In this document: piece by piece, positions 27,571-36,904 of the stretch
Numbering within the stretch: position 1 is the stretch's first letter
How the letters are laid out: each line of letters begins with the position of its first letter
NCBI RefSeq assembly: GCF_002980525.1
Contig: NZ_PVBQ01000003.1
Coordinates: forward strand, 310,001-374,000
DNA from: Sphingobacterium haloxyli
GTDB lineage: Bacteria; Bacteroidota; Bacteroidia; Sphingobacteriales; Sphingobacteriaceae
Reading direction: 5' to 3'
DNA: 64,000 nt
The notes under the pieces: model-generated
Database searches by the model: none
What the model saw: the letters and a program-made list of their open reading frames with translations, nothing else
What the model was told of the DNA's origin: nothing
Translations under genes and position numbers: made by a program

Positions 27571-30159
27571 TTAAAAGCCGCCCATGTTTTGTAATATACT
27601 GAATGTAAAATTCTGTTTCCATTGGCTAGACTGTAAGCCTGGAATCGGATCAAAGGCATGACCGTAATCTATCCCCAACATACCAAAAATAGGTAAGAAG
27701 ATCCGTGCACCTATCCCGGCCGAACGGCGCATTTTAAATGGATTGACCTCATCGAATTTATTCCAAGTATTACCTGCCTCTGCAAAAGCTAAAACAAATA
27801 CTGTAGCCTGTTCATTCAGCATAACAGGATGGCGAAGCTCTAACTGATATTTCGCATAAATAGGGCTACCGGAGTTGATGGCTCTACGTGTACCGTCGTT
27901 TTGTGATCCTGTCGATTCGGGTATGATGGTACCATTAGCATAACCTCGCATAGCGATAATTTCGGAACCTTGCAAAAAGTCAAAGCCCATCATACCGTCA
28001 CCACCAAGTTTAAACCGTTCGAAAGTAGATGTTTCTGTTCTGTTTGTATAATTCCCCAGATAGCCGAACTGGGCCTGGCTTTTCAAAACCAGTTTACCGA
28101 CAATTCTGGTATACCACTGGCTGTCAAATTTCCATTTATGGTATTCTGTCCATTTGTATCTGATATGGTCAGGATCTGTCTGGTAATTGATGTTGTTCCA
28201 CGCAGAGTACGGAGGTGTCAATTGTACGGAAAATTTGAAATGTGAACCGGAAGTAGGGTAGATGGGGGCATCCACTGAATTTCGGCTGATTTCCTGCGTG
28301 ATATTCATGTTGTACGACGTGCCGTTATCGTATAAAAAGTAGCCTGCGTAATTCTGTAATTTGTAACGTTGGAAAGATAAAGATGTATTTACCTGAAAAT
28401 AATTATCCGGCCATTGCAAACGTTTACCTAACGTAGCTGTTACCCCGGTCATCCAGATACGACTAAGATCACTGTCGGCAACTACTTGCCTACCAGTCCA
28501 CGGATCAAACCCAAACATAGCAGAACTGGATGTATAAGCACTCAAACCAAAATAAATGGGTTTCTTACCACCTAACCAAGGTTCAGAGAAGGAGAAACTG
28601 TACGACTGGTATCTTTTTCCGGACGTTTGACCGCGAACACTCAGTTTTTGCCCGTCTCCACGAGGTAGGGGTTTCCAGGCATCCTTCTTGAAAAAGTTGC
28701 TTGTTGAGAAGTTGTTGAATGTTAAACCTAAGGTACCGATTACTTGTCCGGCACCATATCCTCCTGAAAGTTCAACCTGGTCAGACGGCTTTTCGGCAAC
28801 ATTGAACACAATATCCGTTGTTCCTTCTTCGTAGTTCATGGATGATTGTGGAATGTCAGGTTGAATCTTTTGTTCATCAAACATACCTAGTTGAGAAATT
28901 TCGCGGATGCTGCGCATAATCAGCTCGCGAGAATATTTTTGTCCGGGTTTGGAATAGATGGAACGCAATACGACGCGGTCATTAGTTACATCATTTCCCT
29001 TGACGATAACATTGTTAATCGTGAATTGTTTTCCTTCACTTATCACGATGTCCACATCCACCGTGTCGTTATAAACACGTTTTATAATAGGCTGCACGTT
29101 GAAAGTAAGGTAGCCGTCGTTTTGATATAAAGAAAGGATGTCATCGCTGGCGCGCGTTGGTCCCATCAACTTGGTGTGCAGTTTCTCCTCACTATATACA
29201 TCCCCTTTTTCGATTCCCAACAACAAATTCAAAAGAGAATCTGTGTATTTAGAGTTTCCGGACCATTGAATGTTGCCCATGTAATAACGGGGCCCTTCAT
29301 GAAGGTTAATATGCACATCCACTTCATTGTTGTCATAACGCGAAATACTATCAACAAGAATCTGGGCATCTCGATACCCTTTGTCTTGCATCTTGGCAAC
29401 CAAGTTTTCTTTTGCCTCTTTGTATTTATCGTCTTTAAATTTGCCTGGCCCAAAAATACGGTACCAACGGCGAGGTTTTACCCCTTTTAAGTATTTTCGT
29501 AACTGACGATCTGAAAATTCCTTATTGCCATCAAAATACACGCGGTGAACTTTAATTTTTTTGTTTTTGGTTACATTGGCGATAACAATTTCATTATTCG
29601 CTTCTGCACTGTCCTTTTTCGTGGTAATTTCTATTTCCGGATACAGGAACGATTTTTCCCGAAGAAATTTCTGTATTGTGGATCGTGTTGTTTTTAACAG
29701 ATTCTCGTTGACAATCTTGCCCGAACTGGTGTTTAGGCGTTTTTGAACTTCCTCTTTCTCTCCCTTTTTCAGTCCTTCAATTTCAATACGTGTAAGTCGC
29801 GGACGTTCCCTGACACGGATTTCCAGATAGACATTGTCCCCTTCGAATCTTTCCGCATATAACTGTACATCGTCGAATAAATTCTGCGCCATCAAGGTTT
29901 TTATAACATTTGCTGTTTCCTCGCTAGGGATTTCGATATATTGACCTACTACAAGTTTAGAAATAGTAACTAGGACGTCATTGTCCAGGTACTCGGTGCC
30001 GGAGACACGTACGCCGCCAATGATGTAGTTTTTAGGGTCTAAATAGCTGATGTCATCAGGATCGTTTAGGTTAATTGGATTGTTTCCTGGGATTTGAGCG
30101 AATAATGGTTGCCCTCCGAAAACTAGTGTAAATGTTATTAAATATAGTAAGCGCTTCAT
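27571..30159 (-). CDS. bamA: Outer membrane protein assembly factor BamA
   Basis: 862 residues. Signal peptide (MKRLLYLITFTLVFGGQPLFA), five POTRA repeats (about 45-450; typical starts such as YIIGGVRVSG, IEIEGLKKGE and KVHRVYFDGNKEFSD) and a C-terminal 16-strand Omp85 barrel (about 480-862). The barrel carries the loop-6 motif region MRGYANG and the final GGF ending with aromatic Phe. It inserts outer-membrane proteins. It lies after uppS and before two ompH genes in the conserved Bacteroidota envelope operon. Length is normal for the phylum, which has longer linkers than Proteobacteria. Confidence 0.96.
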   Translation of the reverse strand: MKRLLYLITFTLVFGGQPLFAQIPGNNPINLNDPDDISYLDPKNYIIGGVRVSGTEYLDNDVLVTISKLVVGQYIEIPSEETANVIKTLMAQNLFDDVQLYAERFEGDNVYLEIRVRERPRLTRIEIEGLKKGEKEEVQKRLNTSSGKIVNENLLKTTRSTIQKFLREKSFLYPEIEITTKKDSAEANNEIVIANVTKNKKIKVHRVYFDGNKEFSDRQLRKYLKGVKPRRWYRIFGPGKFKDDKYKEAKENLVAKMQDKGYRDAQILVDSISRYDNNEVDVHINLHEGPRYYMGNIQWSGNSKYTDSLLNLLLGIEKGDVYSEEKLHTKLMGPTRASDDILSLYQNDGYLTFNVQPIIKRVYNDTVDVDIVISEGKQFTINNVIVKGNDVTNDRVVLRSIYSKPGQKYSRELIMRSIREISQLGMFDEQKIQPDIPQSSMNYEEGTTDIVFNVAEKPSDQVELSGGYGAGQVIGTLGLTFNNFSTSNFFKKDAWKPLPRGDGQKLSVRGQTSGKRYQSYSFSFSEPWLGGKKPIYFGLSAYTSSSAMFGFDPWTGRQVVADSDLSRIWMTGVTATLGKRLQWPDNYFQVNTSLSFQRYKLQNYAGYFLYDNGTSYNMNITQEISRNSVDAPIYPTSGSHFKFSVQLTPPYSAWNNINYQTDPDHIRYKWTEYHKWKFDSQWYTRIVGKLVLKSQAQFGYLGNYTNRTETSTFERFKLGGDGMMGFDFLQGSEIIAMRGYANGTIIPESTGSQNDGTRRAINSGSPIYAKYQLELRHPVMLNEQATVFVLAFAEAGNTWNKFDEVNPFKMRRSAGIGARIFLPIFGMLGIDYGHAFDPIPGLQSSQWKQNFTFSILQNMGGF

Positions 30160-30283
30160 TTATTCTATTTTCTCGGTGCTAAAGTACACCAATCTCTTGT
30201 TAATTTTTGTTAAAAGAAATAATTAATAACCAGCCTTTTAAATCGGGCTTTGAATCGACGGTGCAAAGGTAATAAATATAATG

Positions 30284-31021
30284 TTATAGCTGTTCGCTTG
30301 TTTTGCCGAATCTTCTTTCTCTTTGCTGGTAATTGTAAATTGCCTCGAAAAGGTCTTCACGTGTGAATTCCGGCCACATCTTCTGCAAAAAGCAAAACTC
30401 TGTATACGCCATTTGATAAAGAAGATAATTGCTAATTCGCTGTTCACCGCTTGTCCTGATCATGAGATCCGGATCAGGTATCCCAACGGTGTATAGATTT
30501 TTTTGGAACACTTTCTCATCAATATCGTCCACTTGTAACTTGCCTTCTGCTACCTGCCTAGCGATAGATTTAGCGGCATCAATAATCTCTGTCCGCGAAC
30601 CATAACTCAATGCAAGTGTAAGTACACATCTACTATTGTTTTTTGTCAACGTTATGGTGTCTTCCAATTTAGCTTGGCAGTTTCGGGGCAAATCACTGAT
30701 ATTCCCGATGGCGTTTAAGCGAATGTCATTCTCTATAAAGGTTTTGGTTTCTTTTGCTAATGTGTCGACCAGTAACTCCATCAATGCGGTGATTTCCATC
30801 TTTGGCCTGTTCCAGTTTTCAGATGAAAAAGCATATAGTGTCAAATAGGGTACGCCGATCTCTATACATCCTTCCAGTGCTTCCCGAACAGCGGTCACAC
30901 CATTCTGATGACCGAAGATACGCAATTTTCCAAAGCCTTTTGCCCATCTACCGTTGCCGTCCATAATGACAGCGACGTGTTGTGGTAACGCTTTAGGATT
31001 TATCTTTTGTTTGAAACTCAT
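30284..31021 (-). CDS. uppS: Isoprenyl transferase (undecaprenyl diphosphate synthase)
   Basis: cis-Prenyltransferase that makes undecaprenyl diphosphate, the lipid carrier for peptidoglycan and O-antigen. Motifs: HVAVIMDGNGRWAKGFG (catalytic Asp near 20), GHQNGVTAVRE, LYAFSSENWNRP and the late DLMIRTSGEQRISNYLLYQMAYTEF. From the ATG at 31021 (MSFKQKINPK) it has 245 residues; an ATG at 31042 adds seven. A TAAAGATA element (minus TATCTTTA, one mismatch to -7) at 31059-31066 favours the shorter form. Part of the nadK-uppS-bamA-ompH operon. Confidence 0.95.
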   Translation of the reverse strand: MSFKQKINPKALPQHVAVIMDGNGRWAKGFGKLRIFGHQNGVTAVREALEGCIEIGVPYLTLYAFSSENWNRPKMEITALMELLVDTLAKETKTFIENDIRLNAIGNISDLPRNCQAKLEDTITLTKNNSRCVLTLALSYGSRTEIIDAAKSIARQVAEGKLQVDDIDEKVFQKNLYTVGIPDPDLMIRTSGEQRISNYLLYQMAYTEFCFLQKMWPEFTREDLFEAIYNYQQRERRFGKTSEQL

Positions 31022-31114
31022 TTTTTTAACGGACTTCCCCATAGGGGATTTTCTGGTGTAAAGATAGACGTTTTAGAACAATAAGGGAGTATTAAATTGT
31101 GTTAAAATATCTTG

Positions 31115-32008
31115 TTAATAGTTTCTAACATCCAATCCCCATAGTAACTTTTCACGCAACGTGCCGAAAAAACTATCAGATGCTAAACGGATAAGATTTA
31201 CACGGAACGGTGCGCGCTTAATATGCAATTTGGTGGTGGTCGTTAAGGTTTCATTTTGAGAGTCGCAGCTCAGAATATACTTATCTGTTCTACTTTCAAT
31301 CTCCAATTCTAGCTCGCTATCTGCGGAAATAACAATTGGCCGCACATTCAAATTATGGGGAGCGACAGGTGTAATCACAAAATTACCGCTTCCTGGCATG
31401 ATAATAGGGCCTCCGCAACTTAGGGAGTAAGCTGTGGATCCCGTAGGTGTGGCAATGATAATACCGTCTGCCCAGTAAGCGTTCAAAAGTTCTCCGTTCA
31501 AGGTTACATTGATTGTAATCATGGAAGAGGTATCGTGACGAAAAACCGTGATGTCGTTTAACGCGAAATTAGCATCCCCGAAAATCTGTTGCTGATCACT
31601 GTTCACCGCTAACAAATCCCGCGTTTGCAAGGTATAATGTCCCGCGAGAATATCATCAAGTGCCTGGATTATTCTTGTTTTGTGAATCGAAGCCAAAAAG
31701 CCGAGCCGTCCAAAATTAATCCCGGCAATCGGAATACCCGAGTCCCTAACCTGTGATACTGCGGACAGCATCGTTCCATCTCCACCAAGGCTCAGCAAAA
31801 ACGAAATATCTTGCGGTAGATCATGATGATTATAATAACGCAAAAAAGTATCCGGACAATCCAATTGTTCTCTTAAGAAGTCATAGAAATCGGAGTAAAT
31901 ATAGACCGTGATATCTTTTTCTTTTAGGTAAGAAAACAGTTGTTCAACGTAAGGAACAACGGATGAATTGAAAGCTCTACCATATATAGCGATGGGTTTT
32001 TGTTGCAT
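31115..32008 (-). CDS. nadK: NAD kinase
   Basis: Phosphorylates NAD to NADP, using ATP or polyphosphate. The 297 residues contain LGGDGTMLSAV (GGDG, about residue 75), NDITVFR (NE/D motif), and the glycine-rich ATPTGSTAYSLSCGGPI segment (about 180-195). It lies between the CBS-domain gene (54-base gap) and uppS (72-base gap) on the minus strand, as in many Bacteroidota. Confidence 0.95.
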   Translation of the reverse strand: MQQKPIAIYGRAFNSSVVPYVEQLFSYLKEKDITVYIYSDFYDFLREQLDCPDTFLRYYNHHDLPQDISFLLSLGGDGTMLSAVSQVRDSGIPIAGINFGRLGFLASIHKTRIIQALDDILAGHYTLQTRDLLAVNSDQQQIFGDANFALNDITVFRHDTSSMITINVTLNGELLNAYWADGIIIATPTGSTAYSLSCGGPIIMPGSGNFVITPVAPHNLNVRPIVISADSELELEIESRTDKYILSCDSQNETLTTTTKLHIKRAPFRVNLIRLASDSFFGTLREKLLWGLDVRNY

Positions 32009-32062
32009 AGAAAGCGATTTTTTGTCGAAACTTTACGCAAAGATGCTAAATTAAGGTGAGTT

Positions 32063-32725
32063 TTATAAATTTAGGTAATTCATTAAAATATCATAGCGTT
32101 CTTTGATGTCTGAATCTTGGCTGCCATCGTTGAAGGTAGCTTTAACAACATAATCAAAGCGCCATAAAGAAGCAATTACGCTCGAGATATTTTGTTTGTC
32201 GACCTTAATCGTCATTTCCATTTTGGTAGTGTCCGGAATATCGCGGAGGGCGGTATTGAGTATATGTACATTTTCCGATTCAAAGATATGAGCAATATGC
32301 GAAAACGATACATCATTTTTTCCAAGCTCCAACACAATGATAGCCCCGAGGTCTTTATTGCCTAATGTCTCGTTGATAGCGGATAATAGATCAATTAATG
32401 TCACGACGCCCCTATAGCCGTTATCTTTATCTAAAACCGGAAGGATTTCTAATCGATGCGCGTCCATATACTGAAGCGCATTATAAACATGCTGATATTC
32501 GTATAAATACACAAAACGTAAGGAGACTGCCAAGCTACTTAGGATTTGTGTGTCATCATGCGCAGAAAGTAAGTGGTCTTCCGTGAGGATTCCAAGTAGA
32601 TCTCGTTCGTCGACAATAGGAAGCTGCGAAGTATGAAGCTCGTTCATTTTATCTAATGCAAACCCAATGCTATCGTCAGACCGGACGTCAAAATAGTTCT
32701 TTGCTAGAATTTCACCTATATACAT
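32063..32725 (-). CDS. CBS-domain pair protein with ACT-like C-terminus
   Basis: 220-residue cytosolic protein. Two CBS repeats cover about 1-125 (ALDKMNELHTSQLPIVDE... and ALQYMDAHRLEILPVLDK...GVVTLIDLL). A C-terminal beta-alpha domain follows (about 130-210, ALGAIIVLELGKNDVSFSHIAHIFESENVHIL), shaped like an ACT domain. Adenine-nucleotide or amino-acid sensing is inferred. It leads the nadK-uppS-bamA operon, a common position in this phylum. Its partner is unknown. Confidence 0.87.
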   Translation of the reverse strand: MYIGEILAKNYFDVRSDDSIGFALDKMNELHTSQLPIVDERDLLGILTEDHLLSAHDDTQILSSLAVSLRFVYLYEYQHVYNALQYMDAHRLEILPVLDKDNGYRGVVTLIDLLSAINETLGNKDLGAIIVLELGKNDVSFSHIAHIFESENVHILNTALRDIPDTTKMEMTIKVDKQNISSVIASLWRFDYVVKATFNDGSQDSDIKERYDILMNYLNL

Positions 32726-32917
32726 GATGAACTGTTTTAAAATTAAACAAAGGAAACTTGAAACCGTTTTCTGTATTCCTGTTTAATTATATGCTAAATT
32801 AACAATATTACCTTTACCATATGCACTTTTCATGTAAATAACTTTTTACAACATTAAAATTTAAATTTATTATTTTTACGCCAACAATTATGCAAACACG
32901 GACGTACTAAAAAGCAA

Positions 32918-33751
32918 ATGGCCAGAGAAGAAGAGCAGGTAAAGTTTATTCAAATTCGTGAAGTAATTCGAAAAAAGAGCCCGAAGTTGGCCAAATGGAT
33001 CCCGAGTCCCTTAATAAGTTATTTGGAACGTGTTATCCATGAAGATGAGATTAATGATATTATGACCAGATTCGGGGATCTATACGGATTAGATTTCGTT
33101 GATGCGTTAATTGCAGATTTGGGCGTAAAAGTAGTATTAGATGACGCGCAGAACATCCCTGTTACCGACAGTGTGATATTTGCCTCTAATCACCCGTTAG
33201 GGGGATTGGATGGTATTGCTATTATGCACGCGATAGGTCAGTATCGGCGAGATGTAAAATTTCTAGTAAACGACATATTGATGAATATCCGAAATCTTGA
33301 GCCTCTTTTCGTTCCGGTCAACAAGATAGGGGGACAAGCAAAGAGCGGGATTATGGCAATTGAGCAGGCTTACGCATCCAATAATGCGCTGTTAGTCTTT
33401 CCGGCTGGCTTGGTTTCACGGAAGATAAAGGGAGAAATCGCAGATTTAGACTGGAAGAAAAGCTTTATTTCAAAAGCAAAAAAGTACGAACGAGACATCG
33501 TACCTGTTTACATTGATGGTAAAAATTCTAATTTTTTCTATAATTTAGCTAGACTAAGGCAAAAAATAGGATTAAAAGTAAACATAGAGATGTTATATTT
33601 GCCGGATGAGATGTTTTCGCAACGAAACCATACGGTAACCATTCGCATAGGAAAACGAATTCCTTACCAGGAATTTGATCAATCGAAGAGTGAACATGAA
33701 TGGGCTCATCACGTGAGAGAGATAGTATATAGAATGGGAGACAAAAAATAA
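32918..33751 (+). CDS. Lysophospholipid-type acyltransferase, GlsA/PlsC-like
   Basis: 277 residues of the PlsC/LPLAT superfamily. The first block reads SNHPLGGLDG (His92, Asp98), spaced H-x5-D, not the usual H-x4-D. A later FPAGLVSRK is the equivalent of block III (xPEGT-like), and IVPVYIDGKNS the final block. No strong transmembrane helix is visible. The next gene, 3 bases downstream, is a GNAT N-acyltransferase of the OlsB/hemolysin type. That pairing matches the glycine-lipid genes of Bacteroides (O-acyltransferase GlsA with N-acyltransferase GlsB). I therefore infer addition of a second acyl chain to N-acyl-glycine or a related aminolipid, not phosphatidate synthesis. Confidence 0.82.
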   Translation: MAREEEQVKFIQIREVIRKKSPKLAKWIPSPLISYLERVIHEDEINDIMTRFGDLYGLDFVDALIADLGVKVVLDDAQNIPVTDSVIFASNHPLGGLDGIAIMHAIGQYRRDVKFLVNDILMNIRNLEPLFVPVNKIGGQAKSGIMAIEQAYASNNALLVFPAGLVSRKIKGEIADLDWKKSFISKAKKYERDIVPVYIDGKNSNFFYNLARLRQKIGLKVNIEMLYLPDEMFSQRNHTVTIRIGKRIPYQEFDQSKSEHEWAHHVREIVYRMGDKK

Positions 33752-33754
33752 TAT

Positions 33755-34717
33755 ATGCAGGAGATTATACCACCGGTGGATAGAGCGTTAATTAAAGCGG
33801 AATTAACACAGGATGCTTTTATACGCTATACCAATAATGGAAATAATGAGGTTTATTTAATCAACTATCACTCTGCTCCTAATATTATGCGTGAAATAGG
33901 CCGCTTGCGGGAGGTCACTTTTCGCGGAGCAGGGGGAGGGACAGGGCTGCCTCTGGATATTGATGAGAACGATACAGGCGAATATAGTTACGACCAACTT
34001 ATAGCTTGGAACCCGGAAGAAGAGGAAATCATTGCCGGTTATCGAGTTATTAAATGTTTAGATGCTATAGATAAGGAAGGAAACCTTCATCTTTCGACCG
34101 CACATTATTTCCATTTTTCGGATAAATTTAAAAAAGAGTTCTTGCCTTACACGTTGGAACTTGGACGCTCATGGGTTCAACCTCGTTTTCAGCCCTCCAT
34201 TGATAACAGAAAAGGTCTATTTTCGTTGGACAACTTATGGGACGGCTTAGGGGCGCTAGTGGTTATTAATCCAGATGTAAAATACTTGTTCGGAAAAGTG
34301 ACCATGTATCCGCACTATAATGAAACCGCGCGTGACTTGCTAATTTATTTCATGGAATTTTATTTTCCGGACAGAGACAAATTAGTGGTTCCTTTTGAAC
34401 ATCTTAGTTTAAAATATAAAACAGACGTTACTCCCTTTGTTGGGATGTTTGACAATTTGGCCTATAAAGAAGGATATAAGTTGCTAAACACAAAGATTCG
34501 GGAATTAGGTGAAAATATTCCTCCGCTTATCAATACCTATATGAATTTATCGCCGACCATGCGTACATTTGGTACAGCATTGAACGATGAATTTGGAGAG
34601 GTAGAAGAAACCGGCATCATGATTACGTTGGAAGATATTTATCCTGCCAAGAAAGAGCGGCACATGACTACCTACGAGCGAGATAAAGATAGGGTAAGGA
34701 TAAAAGAGCAAGGGTAA
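33755..34717 (+). CDS. GNAT N-acyltransferase, OlsB/GlsB-like (hemolysin family)
   Basis: 320 residues. The core resembles OlsB-type acyl-ACP:amino-acid N-acyltransferases. MREIGRLREVTFRGAGGGTG (about 48-67) is the conserved REV(T/A)FR segment. It is followed by YDQLIAWNPEEEEIIAGYRVI, ELGRSWVQPRFQ (about 145-156) and a tail with MTMYPHYN-type residues. Its start lies 3 bases after the PlsC-like gene, so the two are translationally coupled. By analogy with Bacteroides GlsB it would attach a 3-hydroxy fatty acid to glycine (or ornithine). A 14-bp terminator overlaps its stop. Confidence 0.84.
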   Translation: MQEIIPPVDRALIKAELTQDAFIRYTNNGNNEVYLINYHSAPNIMREIGRLREVTFRGAGGGTGLPLDIDENDTGEYSYDQLIAWNPEEEEIIAGYRVIKCLDAIDKEGNLHLSTAHYFHFSDKFKKEFLPYTLELGRSWVQPRFQPSIDNRKGLFSLDNLWDGLGALVVINPDVKYLFGKVTMYPHYNETARDLLIYFMEFYFPDRDKLVVPFEHLSLKYKTDVTPFVGMFDNLAYKEGYKLLNTKIRELGENIPPLINTYMNLSPTMRTFGTALNDEFGEVEETGIMITLEDIYPAKKERHMTTYERDKDRVRIKEQG

Positions 34718-34736
34718 GAAGGTATCCTTGCTCTTT
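34703..34736. terminator. Terminator behind the GlsA/GlsB-like pair
   Basis: Arms 34703-34713 and 34726-34736 pair perfectly (11 bp), extended by three inner pairs including one G-U. A T-rich tail follows. It lies between convergent genes and covers the stop codon of the GNAT gene. Confidence 0.8.
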
Positions 34737-34747
34737 GTTGTTTTTCT

Positions 34748-35197
34748 CTAAGTTAGCAAGGACTTAACCACCTCTGATATAGTTCTGCCATCTGCTCTTC
34801 CTGCGAGTTGTTGATTCGCAGCGCCCATTACTTTTCCCATGTCCTTGACGGATGTGGCTCCAACCGCCGCTATAATAGTTTTTATTACCTCTTCAATAGC
34901 AGATCTGTCTAGTTGCTGAGGTAGGTATCCTTCTATCACCTGAAGCTCTTCCATTTCGATTTGATAGAGATCGTCCCGATTTTGATTTCTGTAAATATCT
35001 CCCGATTCCTTGCGTTGTTTTGCCAATTTTTGTAAGACCTTGATTTCTCCCTCTTCGCTAAGATCTTCTACTTGAGTCTTTTCTGTTTTTGCCAATAATA
35101 TAGCCGCTTTTATAGCCCGTAAACCACGTAGCCTGACGTTGTCTTTGGCAATCATGGCCGTTTTAATATCCTGGTTGATTGTTTGTTCTAATGACAT
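34748..35197 (-). CDS. GatB/YqeY domain protein
   Basis: 149-residue all-helical protein resembling the C-terminal tRNA-binding domain of GatB, as a stand-alone YqeY protein. Visible features are MSLEQTINQDIKTAMIAKDNVRLRGLRAIKAAILLAKTEK at the start and the conserved VKDMGKVMGAANQQLAGRADG near 115-135. It may act in tRNA-dependent amidation, but stand-alone YqeY proteins lack a firm assignment. It lies 53 bases behind the SDR gene. Confidence 0.93.
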   Translation of the reverse strand: MSLEQTINQDIKTAMIAKDNVRLRGLRAIKAAILLAKTEKTQVEDLSEEGEIKVLQKLAKQRKESGDIYRNQNRDDLYQIEMEELQVIEGYLPQQLDRSAIEEVIKTIIAAVGATSVKDMGKVMGAANQQLAGRADGRTISEVVKSLLT

Positions 35198-35250
35198 TTT
35201 TATGAGTTAAGCGTTATAAATTATAAATGAATGTTTATTTCTAGCACCGA

Positions 35251-36015
35251 TCAGGTATTACGGATTATAGCCGTTCCATTGGCCTGAGCTGTAGGCATCA
35301 CCAAAAGATCATTGATATTAACATGCGCTGGTCTTGAAAGTACAAAAGCAATAATATCGGCTATGTCTTTCCCCGATAGTGGTTTTAGTCCCCGGTATAC
35401 ATTTTTTGCACGTTTTCTATCACCTTTGAAACGGATTTCGGAAAACTCAGTTTCAACCATACCTGGGTCAATAGAAGTGACCTTAATCCCTCTTTCCAAC
35501 AAATCGATACGCATAGCTTTTGTCAGCGCATCTACTGCATGCTTGGTTGCGCAGTAAACGTTTCCGTTCGGGTAAACTTCTTTGCCTGCAATAGAGCCAA
35601 GGTTAATGATATGTGGGGCTTCGCTTCCTTTCATTAATGGGATAGTGTGTTTGGTAACATAGAGTAGTCCCTTGACGTTAGTGTCTATCATCCGGTCCCA
35701 GTCACCGATGTTTCCGTCTTGTATAGGTTCTAATCCTTGGCTAAGCCCCGCGTTGTTGATCAATACATCGATGTTCCGCCATTCGGCAGGAAGATTCTTC
35801 CATGTTTTCTCTATTTCATTGTTTTCGCGTACATCAAGTTCAAAGCAAAACATCTCGCAAGAGGGGTGGGCAGATTGAATTTTCTTTTTAAGTTCTTTCA
35901 ATCGTTCCAAGCGGCGTGCGCAAAGCAATAGCCTGTATTTTAGTTCACTCGCTAGAACCTCCGCACAAGCTTCACCGATTCCCGAACTTGCTCCCGTTAT
36001 AAGTACCGTTCTCAT
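35251..36015 (-). CDS. Short-chain dehydrogenase/reductase (YdfG-like)
   Basis: 254-residue classical SDR. TGASSGIGEACAE (6-18) is the cofactor motif, NNAGLSQG (about 90) the NNAG motif, and the catalytic Ser-Tyr-Lys is seen in NLGSIAG ... YCATKHAVDAL (Tyr near 156, Lys near 160). The closest theme is the serine/3-hydroxy acid dehydrogenase (YdfG) type, NADP-dependent. It is 15 bases after ubiE on the same strand; the substrate is not inferable from context. Confidence 0.9.
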   Translation of the reverse strand: MRTVLITGASSGIGEACAEVLASELKYRLLLCARRLERLKELKKKIQSAHPSCEMFCFELDVRENNEIEKTWKNLPAEWRNIDVLINNAGLSQGLEPIQDGNIGDWDRMIDTNVKGLLYVTKHTIPLMKGSEAPHIINLGSIAGKEVYPNGNVYCATKHAVDALTKAMRIDLLERGIKVTSIDPGMVETEFSEIRFKGDRKRAKNVYRGLKPLSGKDIADIIAFVLSRPAHVNINDLLVMPTAQANGTAIIRNT

Positions 36016-36030
36016 TGTCGTTGAAAATTA

Positions 36031-36771
36031 TCATTTTGTGCATTCGTAAATAGTACAGAAACCGAACGTCTGTGGCCTTACTGTTGTTTCTTTAAAGCCG
36101 ATCTTCTGGGTAATGGCGGCAAATCGCTCACCGTCCGGAAAATTAGCGACAGACTCGGGAAGATATGAATAGGCGCGTGAATCTTTTGATATCAATTTGC
36201 CCAATGCCGGGGTCAACTTATGAAAATGGAAATGATATAGCTGTTTTATGGGAAAGATTGTTGGGTTGGATAACTCCAAAATAACAGCTTTACCACCCGG
36301 CCGCAATACGCGACGAATGTCTGCGAGTCCCTGTTCAAGGTTTTCAAAATTGCGAACACCGAAGGCAACTGTGACGGCGTCAAATGTGTTGTCAGCGAAT
36401 TGCAGTTTCTCTGAATCGCCAAGCTGAACCTCAAATTGTTTTTGTAGACCTTTTTTTTCAATTTTTTCACGGGCCACATCTAGCATGCCCGCGGAAATAT
36501 CCACGCCTATAATTTTTTTAGGATTCAATATTCGAATAGAATCCAAGGCAAAGTCGCCAGTACCCGTAGCTACGTCGAGGATAAGCTGTGGATGGATGCC
36601 GCGTAACGACCGAATTGCTTTTCTGCGCCATATCCTGTCGATCCCCATCGTCATCATCCGATTCAACATATCATACGTTTTAGATATGTTGTTGAACATG
36701 TTTGCTACTTGTTCTTTCTTTCCACCTTCCTGTGCTTTGTAAGGTTTTATTGTTCGGATATCATTTGCCAT
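36031..36771 (-). CDS. ubiE: Demethylmenaquinone methyltransferase
   Basis: SAM-dependent methyltransferase for the last step of menaquinone synthesis (UbiE/MenG). 246 residues with MLNRMMTMGIDRIWRRKAI (about 33-51), the SAM site DVATGTGDFALDS (about 64-76), the UbiE motif VTVAFGVRNFENLEQGLADIRRVLRPGGK and the C-terminal PESVANFPDGERF. Menaquinone is the expected acceptor of the NDH-2 in this window. A perfect -7 box (36776-36783) sits 4 bases upstream of the ATG, implying a leaderless or nearly leaderless transcript. Confidence 0.95.
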   Translation of the reverse strand: MANDIRTIKPYKAQEGGKKEQVANMFNNISKTYDMLNRMMTMGIDRIWRRKAIRSLRGIHPQLILDVATGTGDFALDSIRILNPKKIIGVDISAGMLDVAREKIEKKGLQKQFEVQLGDSEKLQFADNTFDAVTVAFGVRNFENLEQGLADIRRVLRPGGKAVILELSNPTIFPIKQLYHFHFHKLTPALGKLISKDSRAYSYLPESVANFPDGERFAAITQKIGFKETTVRPQTFGFCTIYECTK

Positions 36772-36775
36772 AAAG

Positions 36776-36783
36776 CAAAGATA
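36776..36783 (-). promoter_or_regulatory. -7 box immediately upstream of ubiE
   Basis: Minus-strand TATCTTTG, an exact match, ends 4 bases before the ubiE ATG. No -33 TTTG at the right distance, so moderate support only. Confidence 0.4.
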
Positions 36784-36904
36784 CGATATTGAATTTTAAC
36801 GTGCTAGAGCCGTTTTCAATCTGACAGGTTTAACGCCATTTTCGTATCCTCGCTACACTTGTTTCGCCTTTTCTTCGGATCAGCTTCGCTCAATGAACGA
36901 AGTA

